DNA of 64,000 bases. Source: Chlamydomonas reinhardtii. Its lineage: Eukaryota; Chlorophyta; Chlorophyceae; Chlamydomonadales; Chlamydomonadaceae. Numbering within the stretch: position 1 is the stretch's first letter; the number at the start of each line of letters is the position of its first letter. Made by a program: the position numbers and the translations under genes. The stretch spans positions 6,439,407-6,503,406 of the forward strand of contig NC_057019.1 of the NCBI RefSeq assembly GCF_000002595.2, written 5' to 3'. Shown here piece by piece: positions 36,958 through 49,600 of the stretch. The notes under the pieces were generated by a model. That model had not been told where the DNA came from. It saw only the letters and a program-made list of their open reading frames with translations, and searched no databases.

Positions 36958-39336
36958 CGTGCGTGCGTACACGCTGCGCGTTCGTTTGTTGCTTGGCTGC
37001 GGGTAGGTTGTGGCCTGGATAACGCTTCATAACCGTTCCATCCATCTGACCTGTGTTTCCCCCTATCCTTCTGAAAGTCCTGTACAGAGCCCGGGACGGA
37101 GGGCGCAGGCCCCTGTTGTCCGTTCTTGTAATGTTTGCATATCGCATTCTTGTCCATCCAGCTCTATGTGCTGTGTAGATTGCTGTCGCAAGCTGTCATT
37201 GCGTATCGTTTGCAAATAAGCGATGCTACTTACCCTCGACCATGAAGTTCTGCCAGGCTGACAGGGCCGTGGAACACGCAGCCAAGTATATGGGTCCGCC
37301 GGTCGGGGGCGCAGTCATGCAGCTGTCACCACCGTACGAACGGAACGTTACTGTCGAGCAGAAGATAATGGGAACCAAAAGGACGGGTTAATTATTGGTG
37401 TGAATTGGGCATAAACTCCCGGTGGGGCACACAGAATTGCAGTAAATACCGATGGGTCATCGTCAGCGGATAACGGATCAACGCACGTACATATTGTAGA
37501 AGGGGGAGGCGGAGGCGGGGATGAAGCAGCAAGGGGGCTCGGCGGGGGAGGGCTCGGGGGCGGCGGCGAGGGGGGAGGAGGTGGAGGGGGCGAGGGAGGA
37601 GGNNNNNNNNNNNNNNNNNNNNNNNNNNNNNNNNNNNNNNNNNNNNNNNNNNNNNNNNNNNNNNNNNNNNNNNNNNNNNNNNNNNNNNNNNNNNNNNNNN
37701 NNNNNNNNNNNNNNNNNNNNNNNNNNNNNNNNNNNNNNNNNNNNNNNNNNNNNNNNNNNNNNNNNNNNNNNNNNNNNNNNNNNNNNNNNNNNNNNNNNNN
37801 NNNNNNNNNNNNNNNNNNNNNNNNNNNNNNNNNNNNNNNNNNNNNNNNNNNNNNNNNNNNNNNNNNNNNNNNNNNNNNNNNNNNNNNNNNNNNNNNNNNN
37901 NNNNNNNNNNNNNNNNNNNNNNNNNNNNNNNNNNNNNNNNNNNNNNNNNNNNNNNNNNNNNNNNNNNNNNNNNNNNNNNNNNNNNNNNNNNNNNNNNNNN
38001 NNNNNNNNNNNNNNNNNNNNNNNNNNNNNNNNNNNNNNNNNNNNNNNNNNNNNNNNNNNNNNNNNNNNNNNNNNNNNNNNNNNNNNNNNNNNNNNNNNNN
38101 NNNNNNNNNNNNNNNNNNNNNNNNNNNNNNNNNNNNNNNNNNNNNNNNNNNNNNNNNNNNNNNNNNNNNNNNNNNNNNNNNNNNNNNNNNNNNGGAGGGG
38201 GAGGGGGAGGCGAGGGAGGAGGGGGAGGGGGAGGCGAGGGGGGAGGGGGAGGAGGAGGCGAGGGAGGAGGGGGAGGAGGAGGCGAGGGAGGAGGGGGAGG
38301 AGGCGGCGAGGGGGGAGGCGGCGAGGGGGGCGACGGGGGACCGGGAGGGCTGGGCGGAGGCGGGGGAGATGGCGCCACCGTGCAGGTCTTGCTGTTGGTG
38401 TCGTAGTCATGGAAGCCGGGCTTGCAAATGACGGTGTAGGAGCCCTTGCTGTTTGTGCAGGACGCCACAGTGGCGCGGTCGAAGCCATCGCACTCGTCGA
38501 TGTCTGTGTGTGCACATGGATGGCGCGCGCACACAACCTCGCTGGCCATACATATCAAATCCTGCCCCGAAGTAGCCCCACCAAGACGCCCACCCCCGCC
38601 CAGTTTTGCACCAACTTACCACGGCACTTCTTGCTGTTGGAGTTATAGGAATCGAAGCCGGACTTGCAGGTCACCGAGAGCTGGGAGTTTGCATAGACGC
38701 AGGCGTCGACCGACTCCCAATCCACCGAGGCGCATGGGTCCGCGTCTGCACCGGTTTCAGTCCCATCTACAACGTCAACCTTAGGAACCAGCAAAGAGTG
38801 CAGGAGATAGGCGTGCGTCCGGACGAGTGTAAGACGTTCATACTTTCGCACCATCCATCCAGGACATTATCAGTGACCTACCACACTTCTTGTTGCTCGC
38901 AGCCACCTTGTAGCCTGACGGGCACGTACAGCTGAAGTCGCTACCAGATTTTCCTTGGCACTTGCCAGGGAAGCACGGGTCGCTTCCGCCCTGCTGCTGA
39001 GCGCATGCCGACTGGCCACCTGCAGGAACGTGACACCGGGCACGATGATTTTTATTATAGCCATCGTCTTTCTTTAAGATGGCAGAGAACGCTTCTGTTG
39101 CGGCGGAGTGGGTTACTGCTTTACCGCCACGTACCTGCCGCGAGCAGTGAGCGCCCTGCCGACAGAATTGGCATGATGGCAAAGGCCCAGAAGATAAGCA
39201 GGCTCGCTGTGACGAGCTGGCGACGGGGTGCCCTTGCTTGCTTGCCCGGCTTTGGCCGTGGCATTAGCGGTGGAGACATTACTGCTGCTGTTGCTGCAAT
39301 GGAAGCCCTGCGGGCAGCGCCCAACTTCGATTTCAT
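36016..39336 (-). CDS. EGF-like, hydroxyproline-rich matrix or wall protein
   Basis: Exons 39336..39135, 39019..38882, 38766..38620, 38503..37491 (contains the assembly gap), 37350..37234, 36565..36418 and 36151..36016. Residues 40-65 (LVTASLLIFWAFAIMPILSA) form a signal anchor or a late signal peptide after a basic head. Three Cys-rich EGF-like modules follow: DPCFPGKCQGKSGSDFSC; DPCASVDWESVDACVY; and a calcium-binding-type DIDECDGFDRATVASC. Then comes a long SPPPP(P)n region typical of volvocine wall glycoproteins. The C-terminal globular domain is of unknown family (YLAACSTALSAWQNFMV; DTNTLNQYAIKLAAN; CIVVDYPSFHVRTC). It is not the pherophorin domain as far as can be seen. The product is expected outside the cell or at its surface. 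The stop codon lies inside a TGTAA. Confidence 0.75.
36666..36952. repeat. (GT)n microsatellites in an intron of the EGF/HRGP gene
   Basis: Two GT-rich tracts (about 36668-36800 and 36873-36950) fall in the intron between the exons at 37234 and 36565. Valine- or cysteine-rich frames across them are spurious. Confidence 0.95.
37603..38193. other. Assembly gap (591 N)
   Basis: The gap lies within the GGAGGnGGGGGAGG-rich sequence coding for SPPPP repeats, a typical place for assembly collapse. The flanking reading frames agree only if the true length differs from 591 by 1 modulo 3. Confidence 1.
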
Positions 39337-41815
39337 GGCGTGCTTCCACGTTGGTGCCTGTGCAAAAGGCCGGAGACCAGGTAGGTGCGTGGCCGGCGGG
39401 TGAAACTGCTGCGCGCGCGCAGTGGTACTGTGTATATGTGCCAGTATGTGCCCCGCGCTAGCTAGCTTGCATCAAGCTCGCTGATTAGTAGGCTCACTTA
39501 CTGTGTTCGGCGCGGTGTAAATTATTTGCGCGGATGCCTGCTATATACCTCATGCGTCGTACGGCACCGCCGGCTAAAGGCGCATGCATGGCTGCTGGGC
39601 CTTCCACCTACTGCTGCCTAACGCCTCGCTCGGCCAGCGTCGGTATGTAACCGCCACAAAATTTTATCCCATCCCGCCGTCTTGCACCATCACCATCACC
39701 CAAGTCCCCAAGTGTGTAGTTTCTGGCGTGCCGGGCGCCCAGGCGCTGCGGAGTCCACGCGCACTGCGCACATTAACGGTAATGTAGAATCATGCGCAGC
39801 CCGCCGCTGCACCCGTCAGAAGCCTGTTGGACATTCTTTGTAGCGAGCGCGGTATAGAGCGAGGCTCGCACATGCTTGGTTCGCCACATCCGTGGTCACT
39901 GCCAAGAGACATTACTCGTGCAATGTGCAAGCACATTATGATGGCCGAGCCGTTCACATCAGGTAAACCCTGCGCCTATTCTGTGGACGTTGTATGCAAT
40001 GCGCTCCATCAGTCGAGCATGATGTTGTATCGCACCCCGTGCCATCCAGCGTGATAACGCAAGTACGTGCCGCACAAGTAAGGGCACGCAGCCGCCGCCG
40101 CAGCCGCCGCCGCAGGTTCCCCTACCCCAACTCTAATAACATCACGCACACGTTCCTAGGCCACGACTACTACGGGGTATTTCCCCTCTTAGTCGCGGGG
40201 TTGGGCTTCCGCCCACACGTCTGTTATTACTTGTACATTGCACGGATTTAGTTGGGGGTATGGCAGCCTCCCAGTACAACCGGCAGCATAATAACAAGAG
40301 GGCGCTTGTCAAGCGGTTTGACGTCCGCATTCGAAAGCAAGCCTCCGGGTGGCGTGTTCCACTGCCGACTGGACCGTGCACCAACGCACAATACATGGCA
40401 GCGCAGAGAAAGCCTTCCCGACCTGCCTCAGACCCGTTTGCGTCCGCCGCCCGCCATTGCAACAAAGAGCTCGCTCAACAGACCTGGGCAAAGCTCACTC
40501 GCTGTTTCGCTCGCTAAAGCAAGAACTACCGAAAACATGATGTGGTCGATCAGCCTGAATTGGCTTTCCAACCCAGTAATTGTCCAACTCCAGGTGCTAC
40601 TATACACATCGGTGTATCATAGCGCCATCACCAAAGTGAGACACCTGCCAGACGGGCACAGCGCTTGGAATGGCTGCTGGGCGTCCCCGAGGCAGATGCA
40701 TGTCGTCGCACCCCTCTGCCACCCTCCTGCTAGCGATACGCGCCACGTCCTGGCACCGCCTTGCACCGCTCTTCCGTGTCCGTCGCGCATCAGGACCTCA
40801 ACTCCCGCATCCCAAGCTTTTCCGCCCTGGTTAAGCTTCCCAGTTGCACATACAAGCGGACTGCGCTGCATGGGAGCCCCAAATCAGCACCTTGCGGGCT
40901 GAGCTGCTCAGCCTGGAGCACCACCCACACGACACCCATGGGTGTCAGCGCGACCGGGAGCAGGCGCTCGTTGGGTTGCAGGGCGCAGCATTGAGGCGGT
41001 ACTGCAGCCTAGCTAGCGCCATGCGTCTGGGCGTGTGGGCTGCCGCTGCTTGTTGGGCGTGCAGGCCGGCGCCGGAGCGGACCGTGCATGCCCGTGCGGG
41101 CCGGCCCGTTCAGCTGGTGGTGCGGATGGAGGTATGTTGCGTGAGGGGGCCAGCCGTTGGCGCGATACGACCAGGGCCTGCCGCGCCAGCGGGCCCTGAC
41201 TGGTGCTGCCGGCGGCCGTGCCGGGGCGTCTGCTATGCTGGGGCGCAGGGTTCGCCGCTGGCGTCCATGACGAGGCGATGGACGGCGGCGGTCCCGTGCT
41301 GCGGGCCACCGGGGCGGGTGCTGCCTGCGCGGTTGCGCCCAGCTGCAGGGCGCCGGCAGTCAGCTGCTGCGGAGCGCGCCAGCCTGTGAGCCTCCACTCC
41401 CTCTGCGCTGATCGGCGGCCGCTCATGGCGGCGCCTAGCTGCTGCCAGTTCCGCCGATCCATCACACGCACGCGCGCCCACAGCATGCCTCACCACCAGC
41501 GCTACCACATCGACCTCGACAATACAGGGGCAAAAACTGTGACAAGTAAATGTTTCCGCGCTGCACTGAGGACGCACGAGAGGCGTTGCTGCAGCTGCAA
41601 GGGGCGCCCATCTCCCCGCAGCGCAGCCGGCCCGCGGCCCGTGAGGGTCGCTGCCTCCCTCTCACCGCCGGTCCGCGACTGCCGGCGACCGGACCCACAT
41701 ACGCACATGCACGCGCGCGCCGGCGCCAGCCGGCCGGCCGCACGCGCAGCATGCGGGCCCTCCCTCCTCCCTCCCCCAGCGCTTAGGCTCACGCGCACGC
41801 CCCCACGAACCCCGC
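39337..41815. other. Intergenic, with a weak coding-like stretch
   Basis: No gene is convincing. On the plus strand about 40850-41130 reads a helical sequence (ISTLRAELLSLEHH, DREQALVGLQGAALRR, SLASAMRLGVWAAA) that ends at a GTATGT, followed by a possible acceptor near 41250. It could be a relic of a coiled-coil protein gene, but no start codon or family was recognised. A short imperfect inverted pair (TACCCCAACT / AGTTGGGGGTA) bounds 40120-40262. The stretch from about 41400 to 41815 is the HDAC 3' flank. Confidence 0.3.
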
Positions 41816-44656
41816 TCAGTCGTAGGGCTCGTGGTGGTAGGGGCCGCCTGCGCCTGCGCCGCCCATGGCGCCGGCGCCGGGCAGCGCCATCTCCTCGTCC
41901 TCCCTGATGATGAGGTGCTCGCGCGCGTACTTGCCCACCCGCTCCTCCAGCGGCTCCTCGTCGTAGTTGTAGCTGCGAGAGGGAAATAGAGGAGGGCAGG
42001 AGGAGGACGGGGGGGGGGGTGACTCGGTGCGGCGGAAGATGGGCGCGGCGCGGGGATGAGGAAGTGGAGGACTGCAGGCAGGCGCAATATGCCCAAGAGC
42101 CCGCCTACCCATGGTGCCCCCTGCCCACCCTCATGGCTCTGTTCAATTACTGGGTAAGTATTCCCCTTGCCCCCCTTCAGCCTGCCCCTTGCCCCCCCCC
42201 TCCCCCCCCGGCCCCCTCCGCCCCCTGCCTCACCGCGGCACCCGGAAGTCGGGCGGCACCTGGTGCATGTGCACCCCGGGCGCGTGCTCCAGCAGCCGCA
42301 GGTTCTCAAACACCTCCCGCAGAATGCGCTGCACCTCCGCCTTGCTGTTGCTGTCGTCCATCACCTGCAGGGGGGCGGCGGAGCGCAGCCACACAGGTAG
42401 GCAGGAGCTGTGAGCACGCGGTCGACAGGTCGGCGAGTTGCACGTGGCAGGTGGGTAAGCGGAGCGCACGCTAAGGCACCCGTGAGTACCCGTAACGTTT
42501 CCCCATCAGGCCTTTCAGGCGATTGCGTTTTATAGCCGGCCCCCACCTTGTGTGCGGACACGTTGAGCGAGAAGTCGGGGGCGAAGTACTCGTGGTAGTC
42601 GGAGCGCGGCAGCTGCTCGGGCACCTGAGGGGCGGGGCGGGGCGGGGGCAGCAGGGCAGCAAGAGGCGCAGAGGTTGGAGCGCACAGACACTCACGGCAG
42701 GGCGTCGCAAAGCGCGCTGGTCAATGGAACCAAAGTCCAGAAAGCCGCAACGATACACAATCTGAGACCAGCACGCGCCACCTTAGTTTTCAGACTTCAG
42801 AGCCAAATGCACCAGCTCATCCCCTTGCTGACGCCCCCACCTGCGTGTCAGTGAGGATCGCGGTCTCGTAGGTCCAGCAGCGCGCCACGTTGTGCTTTGT
42901 GTAGCCGCCGCCGCCAGTGATGAGCATGGGCAACCCGAACTCCTTCATGAAGCGGATGGCCTCGCCGTGACCCCGCAGCGACATGTTGAAGCAGCCCAGC
43001 CGGTCGTGCGCCAGCGAGTCCGCGCCTGGCGGTCGCATTGAGGTTTTGGGCGGAGGGTTAAGTTTGGGCAAATCAGCAGGCGGAGCCGGAGCCGGACCTT
43101 GCAGGCCACTCTGCGACAACCTCAGTGGAACTGGTTGCGTGCACCATGCGACTGACAAGCTCTGCATCCACCCCTGCAGCTGCGCGCGCCGGCTCCGGCT
43201 CCGTGGCGCCGGCCCCGCCCTCCTTGTCCGCCGCAACGCAGCTAAGAGCCTGTGGCGCCGCTCACCGCACTGCATGACGATGGCCTCGGGGCGGAACACC
43301 TCCATCACGCGGCGCATGATGGGCTTGAACAGCGCGTGGAAGGTGTCGTCATTGGTGCCGTCCTGAAGGTGGGCCGGAGTGTTGGGGGAGAGCAGCAAAG
43401 AGGGCGAGGGAGAACTGTTTGTCGGGAGGCAGGCGCGTGGTGCCCTTCGCAGGGCTCACGGACCGCGTACCGCACACCCCGCTGCACGCTGCGCCCTCTA
43501 CCTGACACGCAAACACAGCACCGCATGCTTCATCTCCTTCTTCCTCTGCACCCTGTCTGCTCCAATGCTCGTACCTTGAGCGGCACGTTGACCGAGTAGT
43601 ACTTGCCGTTGAGCTCGCCCGTGTCCATCAGGTCGCCGGTGCCCGGGAAGAAGTAGTCGCCGTACTTGTGGAACGACACCGTCATCACACTGTCAGAGAG
43701 GGGGGCGTCATGCGCGGGTGCAGGTGCGCTATGAGGGGGGCGGTGGTTGGGGTGCTCGAGCTGCTGCGCTACTGCGGCATGCCGCGTACCAGGAAACCCC
43801 CAGGCCGCCGCAACCCCCGCCGCCGTTTACGCTGTGCCCGCACGTGTGCCCCTCACCGGTCCGAGAGGTAGAAGGCCTCCTCCACGCCGTCGCCGTGGTG
43901 CACGTCGATGTCGATGTACAGCACGCGCGCGTGGTACTTGAGCAGCTCCAGGATGGCCAGCACCAGGTCGTTGATGTAGCAGAAGCCCGAGGCCTCCCCC
44001 TTCTTAGCGTGGTGCAGCCCACCCGACCAGTTGATTGCGATGTCGCACAGGTTGTGGTTGAGCTTGACTGCGCCTTCAATGGAAGCTCCCGCGTAAAGTT
44101 GGCAGAACCTGCGTGCGTCGGAAGGCGTTGACCGCCACCTTCCCTATGCAATCGCACACCCCCCAATAGAAACGTACTTGAACATGTTGTCGAAAATCGG
44201 GCAGTCGTCGTTGATGTTATACTGGCGCAGCTGGTTCCCAAACTTGGCGGCACTGTCCGGCGTCACTTTAGAGAGGAACTCGATGTAGTCCTCTGTGTGG
44301 AACTGCGCTAGCTCCGCTGGGTGTGCGCGCCGAGGTCGCTGCGAGGCAAAAGCTCGGCTTTCAGAGTCTGTGTCAGGGCGCACCCAGCCGACCGCAAAGA
44401 GCCTTCCATACTTACAAAGACATCCATTTTCTTGTGAAGCCCGTAGCCGAGGACCAGGTGGTGGGTCATCGCCAGCCGATGGGGCTTCATCGGGTGGTTC
44501 TGCCCGAAATAGAACTCCTGGAACTCCCCTGTACATATCAAACGCTCAACATAAGCAAGGTATCGACATGGAAGCCTATGAAGAGACCAAATAGCGGCGT
44601 GCCGACGACCTACTGTCATAGAAGTAGGCGACCTTGTTCTTGCGTGCCCCCGTCAT
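41816..44656 (-). CDS. Class I (RPD3/HDA1-type) histone deacetylase
   Basis: Ten exons: 44656..44614, 44528..44416, 44338..44178, 44108..43857, 43689..43575, 43362..43266, 43025..42841, 42624..42547, 42364..42234 and 41972..41816. They give 443 residues, normal for class I. It removes acetyl groups from histone lysines in the nucleus, usually in Sin3- or NuRD-like corepressor complexes. Hallmarks are [10 protein letters not shown] near 25; the charge-relay and active site [19 protein letters not shown]; the zinc ligands in [15 protein letters not shown] and [15 protein letters not shown]; and the transition-state tyrosine in [18 protein letters not shown]. The foot-pocket region and the [15 protein letters not shown] block are also present. 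The C-terminus ends in a short Gly/Ala/Pro tail ([16 protein letters not shown]) rather than the long acidic tail of animal HDAC1/2. All catalytic residues are in place, so it should be active. Confidence 0.97.
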
Positions 44657-46603
44657 GGTTGTGAGTCCTCTTACTACATGTGTTACGTAACTTATGGGTT
44701 GGAGAGAGCTATGCCAACGTATGCCTGTGGGAGAGCGTGAGGGGTGTTAACACGGTCAGCCGTCAGAGATGGGCGAAACCCGGCACGCCCCCATGCCAGC
44801 CCCATGCACATAACAACGATGTTCACTGACTTGGTACGCACTTTCTCGGTAAGGGCCGGTGCCTTCGTGTCCCTATGTTCGGTCCCACTTCCCACGTTCC
44901 CACCGATCCCCCCGGGATTCGAGTAACTACGGTACCCCCCAGTCCCCACCGTTCCCGCTGACGCCCCAAAGCCCCAACTCCCCGAGGTCCCCTCAAACCC
45001 CACCCAGCCGTAAGAATTAGTGCTTCTGCGACACCGGTGAATCTCATGTTACGTCCGTAAGTCGTCATCGGCCATAGCTGCTGCACCTTTAGTCCCTTAC
45101 CAAACATCAGCCACCTACGCCATCATGCCAGTCCCACCCCACGTCCAAAACGGTCCAAGGCAATGCGCATCGCCACCAGCCCCGGGAGTGTGCCTGCACG
45201 GCCCTCTCACCTCGACCTCCCGTAGTTCCTTTCCCTCGTCTCTCCCTCCTCCTGCCTGCCTGGCTGGAGCCCTGCCCCTGCCATGCCACGCTTTCAGGCC
45301 CCCCACCAATACTTGAGGTGCGCCTGCGTATGCCCTAAGCGAGCGCACGGCTCCTGCTCATCCCATCTCCTACTGCCCCGAGCGTACAGGTGGGAACCCA
45401 CGTCTCGCTCGGCCCCCCGCATCTGGTCGCCTGCATGACTGCGCGAGTTTGCAAGTAACAGGTTGCCCCAAGCGGCGCCCAACACTGTGGCCTCACGCGG
45501 CCACGCCATCTCGACAGGCAACCCCTCGCTATTAGAAGAAAATGGATAATATCAACGTAAACGGAACACAAAGTCAAGGCAAGATGAAAACCGCCTGCAA
45601 GGGTTCCTAACGCAGGAACCCCGTCTCGGGCGCATCTCTGCCGCTAGGCTCGTGTACATGCTGCAAACGTCAATACAGTGTAACGCTGCATGCCAGCGCC
45701 TGTAACCGCTGCATGCCAGCGCCCGCCCGCGCACAAGCGCGTAACACTGGTCTTTCCTACCAGCATATGACATCCAGCTAACCCACAAAAGCAACACAAC
45801 AGGCAGTGCCACTCACAGCCAAAACGTCGCCGACATGAATCTCAAAAGTGAGGCAGTGTAGTCCTCCAGTGTGCAACGCGTTGTATATTTCCACACCAGT
45901 AATGTTCTTCACGCCGTACAGGAACAGTCCCGCATCTGGTACCTTCAAAATGAAAACAGCGCACGCAACACTGACTAAAGTGATGTGCAGTGTAGTGACT
46001 AGTGAGTACCGTGCACAACATGGGGTGACTACAGGGCCTGCACCGCAATGTGGGTGCGCGCCCCTGCGCTAAGACTGTCATAAGTAAATCCGTATTCGCT
46101 TATGACGCAATGCCGTTACCAGTTCTCCGTCGCATGCACACAAACCCACTCGTAGTGCACGGCCTGGCGTAAACCCGGACCTTCCCTTGGCCTGACTGGC
46201 CACTGCAATCTTCAAGAGCCCCCAGCTCTTCAAATCCTGCCATTCTCATCTAAGTCACAATGTCTGTCCCCGCACAACCCAGCCCCCCTTGCCCACGACA
46301 CCGCGCTCGAGTTGCCCATGGTAACATGAGCCGTTGCTTCTGGCAGCCCAGCGCCAGGACCTCAACATGCCCGCGCCTTGCGTCGACGTGTCTGCAACCC
46401 GCTATCCGACCCGGAATCAGGAGAAGATGCAAAGGCCGCGGACACGTGTATGCGACTTCACCGCGGATCTTCGTAGTATGGACTTGAGGCCGTGATGGAA
46501 ATGCAACAATACGGTCCTTCCTGCTTCCCAGTCACCTGGATTCACCACGCACGTACTGAATACCGCAATTACCATGCAATGACGCACTCGTCGACACTGG
46601 TGC
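44657..46603. other. Intergenic between HDAC and the large membrane protein gene
   Basis: About 1.9 kb holding the HDAC promoter and leader and the 3' flank of the minus-strand gene above it. No coding exon, RNA gene or repeat family was recognised. A C/A-rich patch near 44890-45010 is low-complexity. Confidence 0.45.
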
Positions 46604-49600
46604 CTACTTCCCGGCACCGAAGCCCCTCTTCACGCCCCGGGTCGCGGTCGCCTGGCTGGCATCCTTCTCCTGGGTGCTCCCGGGAGACACAGCCGCCTTG
46701 ATGCCTGCGCGCAACCAACTCCAGCCTGTGACCGACCCGCGCCCGCTCCGCTCGCTGCTACTGCCGCTACGGCCGCCGCCCACAGCCCTCGCACCCTCTG
46801 CGTCCGTGCTGCCGCATGGGCTCCAGTTGCCCAGCGTCATCACCGAGGCCAGGCGGGCCCGGCTGACGCGACCCCCAGCCACCAGGTAGGCCGCTGCCGA
46901 CGCCAGCGCGTTCGCACCGGAGATCCCGTTCGCACCGGAGATGCCGTTGGCTCCGGAGGAGAGCTTGGCCATGGCGTGGTTGCTGCAGGAGGTGCCTTTG
47001 CCGGCGAACAGCGCAAGCGAGGGCTCCACGCCCCCCGTGCTGTCCATGTCATGCGAGGGCCACAGCCCCGCATGTCGCGCTCCCGAGCTGCCGCCGCCGG
47101 CGTCTGCCATTGCGCTAGCTGTGGCGACGCTCCCAACAGCCCCTGCTGCACTGCCGTTCAATGCAGGCAGGGCAAACAGCTGCAAGGCGTGGCCCGGCAG
47201 CCCGCGGGCGTCCGGTGCCGCGGCCGCCGCGTCGTGAGAGGGGGCTGCTTGCATTGCGACGTGAGCAGCAGCGGTGACCGCTTCCGGGGCTGGGAGACCG
47301 AACCTATCGCTAGCGCTGGCGGCTGGGGCGGTGGCGGCGGGCGTGGGCGAAGTCGGGGCGGGTGCCTGCCACGATGCACGCGGCAGGTGCTGCGCGTGCT
47401 GGTGCGTAATCAGTTGCCAGCTCGGCTGGTGGGCTGCTTGCGTCACGAACGGAGCCGCCAGGGGCCATGAGGCTGCCATGTCAATCACCGCGTACCGCCC
47501 AGTTGCACCCGAGCTTGGGGTCTCGACTGCAACAGCAGCAGCGGCAGCAGCGGCACCAGCCGCAGTGTTCGCAGCCGCACCTCCAAGCGCCGCGATGTCG
47601 CTGGCCACACAGCCCATGCCGGCGCTGGTGCCGTCCTCCGAGTACCGGTAGGTGTTCAGCAGGGCCGCTGCGCTGCGGCCCAGCGGCTGCTGCCCGAACA
47701 CGAACGGCGACTGGAATGAGTTGGCGCCGTCGGCCGGCCGGCCGTCCAAGGTGGAGCTGAGCAGCAGCAGGCTGTTGACGTCGCCATCCTGCGGCTCCGC
47801 GCCGCCACCTTGACTGCGCACGGCCGGTGACGAGACCGCGCCCGAGTCCACGCAAACCAGCAGCTCATGAGACATCGGCAGCTCCGACACGGGCTGGCCC
47901 CCGGCCGCTGCTGCTGCTGCTACTGCCACTGTTGCCTTGGTTGCTCCCTGCTGACCTGCGGGAGCAGCACGGCCAGTCGCGATGCCCCAGACGGGCACGT
48001 GGCTCGAGTGGCCCGTGGCGGCTGCCGCCCTTGCAGTGCCTCTCCCGCCGCTGTCAGCAGCGAACCCCAGGGGCCGGCTGACAACCACGTAGCCTGTTGG
48101 CAAGTGCTCGGAGATTCGTGGCATGTGGTTGTTGCTTGCTTGGCGCAGCACTGGGTCCACCAGGCGGCCACGCCAGCTGCCGCCGCCGCTGCTGCTGCCG
48201 GCAACGCCGTCTGTGCTCTCCTCGCCACCGCCGTCTGTGCTAGTCGCCGCTTGCGCGTAGCGCTCTGTGTGCGCGTGTGCCGCCGCCGTCCGCAGCTGGT
48301 GCGGCTGCTGCGGCTGCAGCAACAATGGGACCTGTCCACAGTGGCCGTGATGCGCAAGCTCTGGAGCCCTTACGGCGGCTGCCGGTGCTGCCGGCGTCGG
48401 GGCCGCCGTCGCCAGTGGTATGGCCTGGCGCCCGGACGGCGTCACCGCAGCCTGATTCCCACCGCCAGGCTTCCCCAAGGCGGGCGCCTCAGCCAGGTAG
48501 CGCGGCCCGTCATACCGAAAGCGTGCGCGGTCAATGTTCCGTGCTGGATCGGTGTCGCCGCTACTTGGTTGCAGGGCCAACAGCTGCTGCTGCTCGCGGC
48601 GCAGTCCCTCTTGCGACTGGCGCCACTCCTCCTCCCCCTCCCACAGCGTGCATCTCGGTAGCGCTGGGGTCTGCTGCAGTGCCTTCTGCTGCTGCTGCTG
48701 CTGCGTTTGCTGCTGCTGTCGAGGCTGTCTGGCCGCCTCCGCCACCGATGCCGCGGCCTCGATGGCGGCAGCGGCACCGGGCCGGCCTTGTTTGGCAGCC
48801 TGCGCCGCGGCGGGTGTGTGCAACCGCTCGCCCGCCCTGTGCACACCCTGGGACGGCGCGGTCGCCGAGGTGGCCTGTGAGGGTTTCGTCGTCACCATGG
48901 GGTCATGCCCAGCAGCGCCTGCTCCAGCCGCCGGCACGCCCGTGCTGTGCTGCGTATAGGGCGGGGCAGAGCCGGCAGTGGCGGCAGCGGCGGAGGTGGC
49001 AATGCCCGCGACAAGGGCTGGTTGCGGCGCGTTTGCGCCGCCTTTGGTCCCAAAGCCGGGTCCCTGATGCCAGTTGAACAGCCCAGCCGCTGCGGAAGCG
49101 GAGCCCACGGAGGACATTCGCGGCCCGAGCGCCGCGGGCTGTAGCCGCCGGTGGCCGGCGGAGGCCGCTGAGGTGGGGATGGCGGGGGTCATGCAGGTGG
49201 GCGCCGTGTCGGGGCCATGTGGGTAGGCGGCCAGCGAGGCCAGGAACCCGCTGCCGTTGGGTCCGAACAGGGCGGAGGCCGGCAGCGCGGCGGGCTGTGA
49301 AACAGCTGCCATAAAGGATGCACCGGCCGACGCAGGCGGGGCGGTGGGCGTGTGCGCAGCGGTGCCGCCGCCTTGGCCCGAAACAACTGCGCGAGCGCCG
49401 ACGTCGCTTTGTCCCGAGGCAAGAGTGCGTGCGCCGTTGCCGCCTTGTAGCGTGCAACGGCAGCTGCCGTCAGCTGTGGCAACGCTCCAATCGTCGGTGC
49501 GCTGCTGCATCGGCGCGGTACTACTGCTGTTGCAGCATGCGGGCCCTGCGTCCGCACTGCTCCTGGCGCTCTCGACAACGGCGCCGCTCGCAGCACCAGC

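Noticed and set aside
40850-41389. Coiled-coil-like gene at 40.85-41.39 kb
   Set aside because: No start codon, no confirmed second exon and no recognised family; noted only as a weak coding-like stretch.
48277-49077. Plus-strand frames opposite the giant membrane-protein gene
   Set aside because: They are antisense shadows of a 3.4-kb open exon whose frame is supported by phase-consistent joins upstream.
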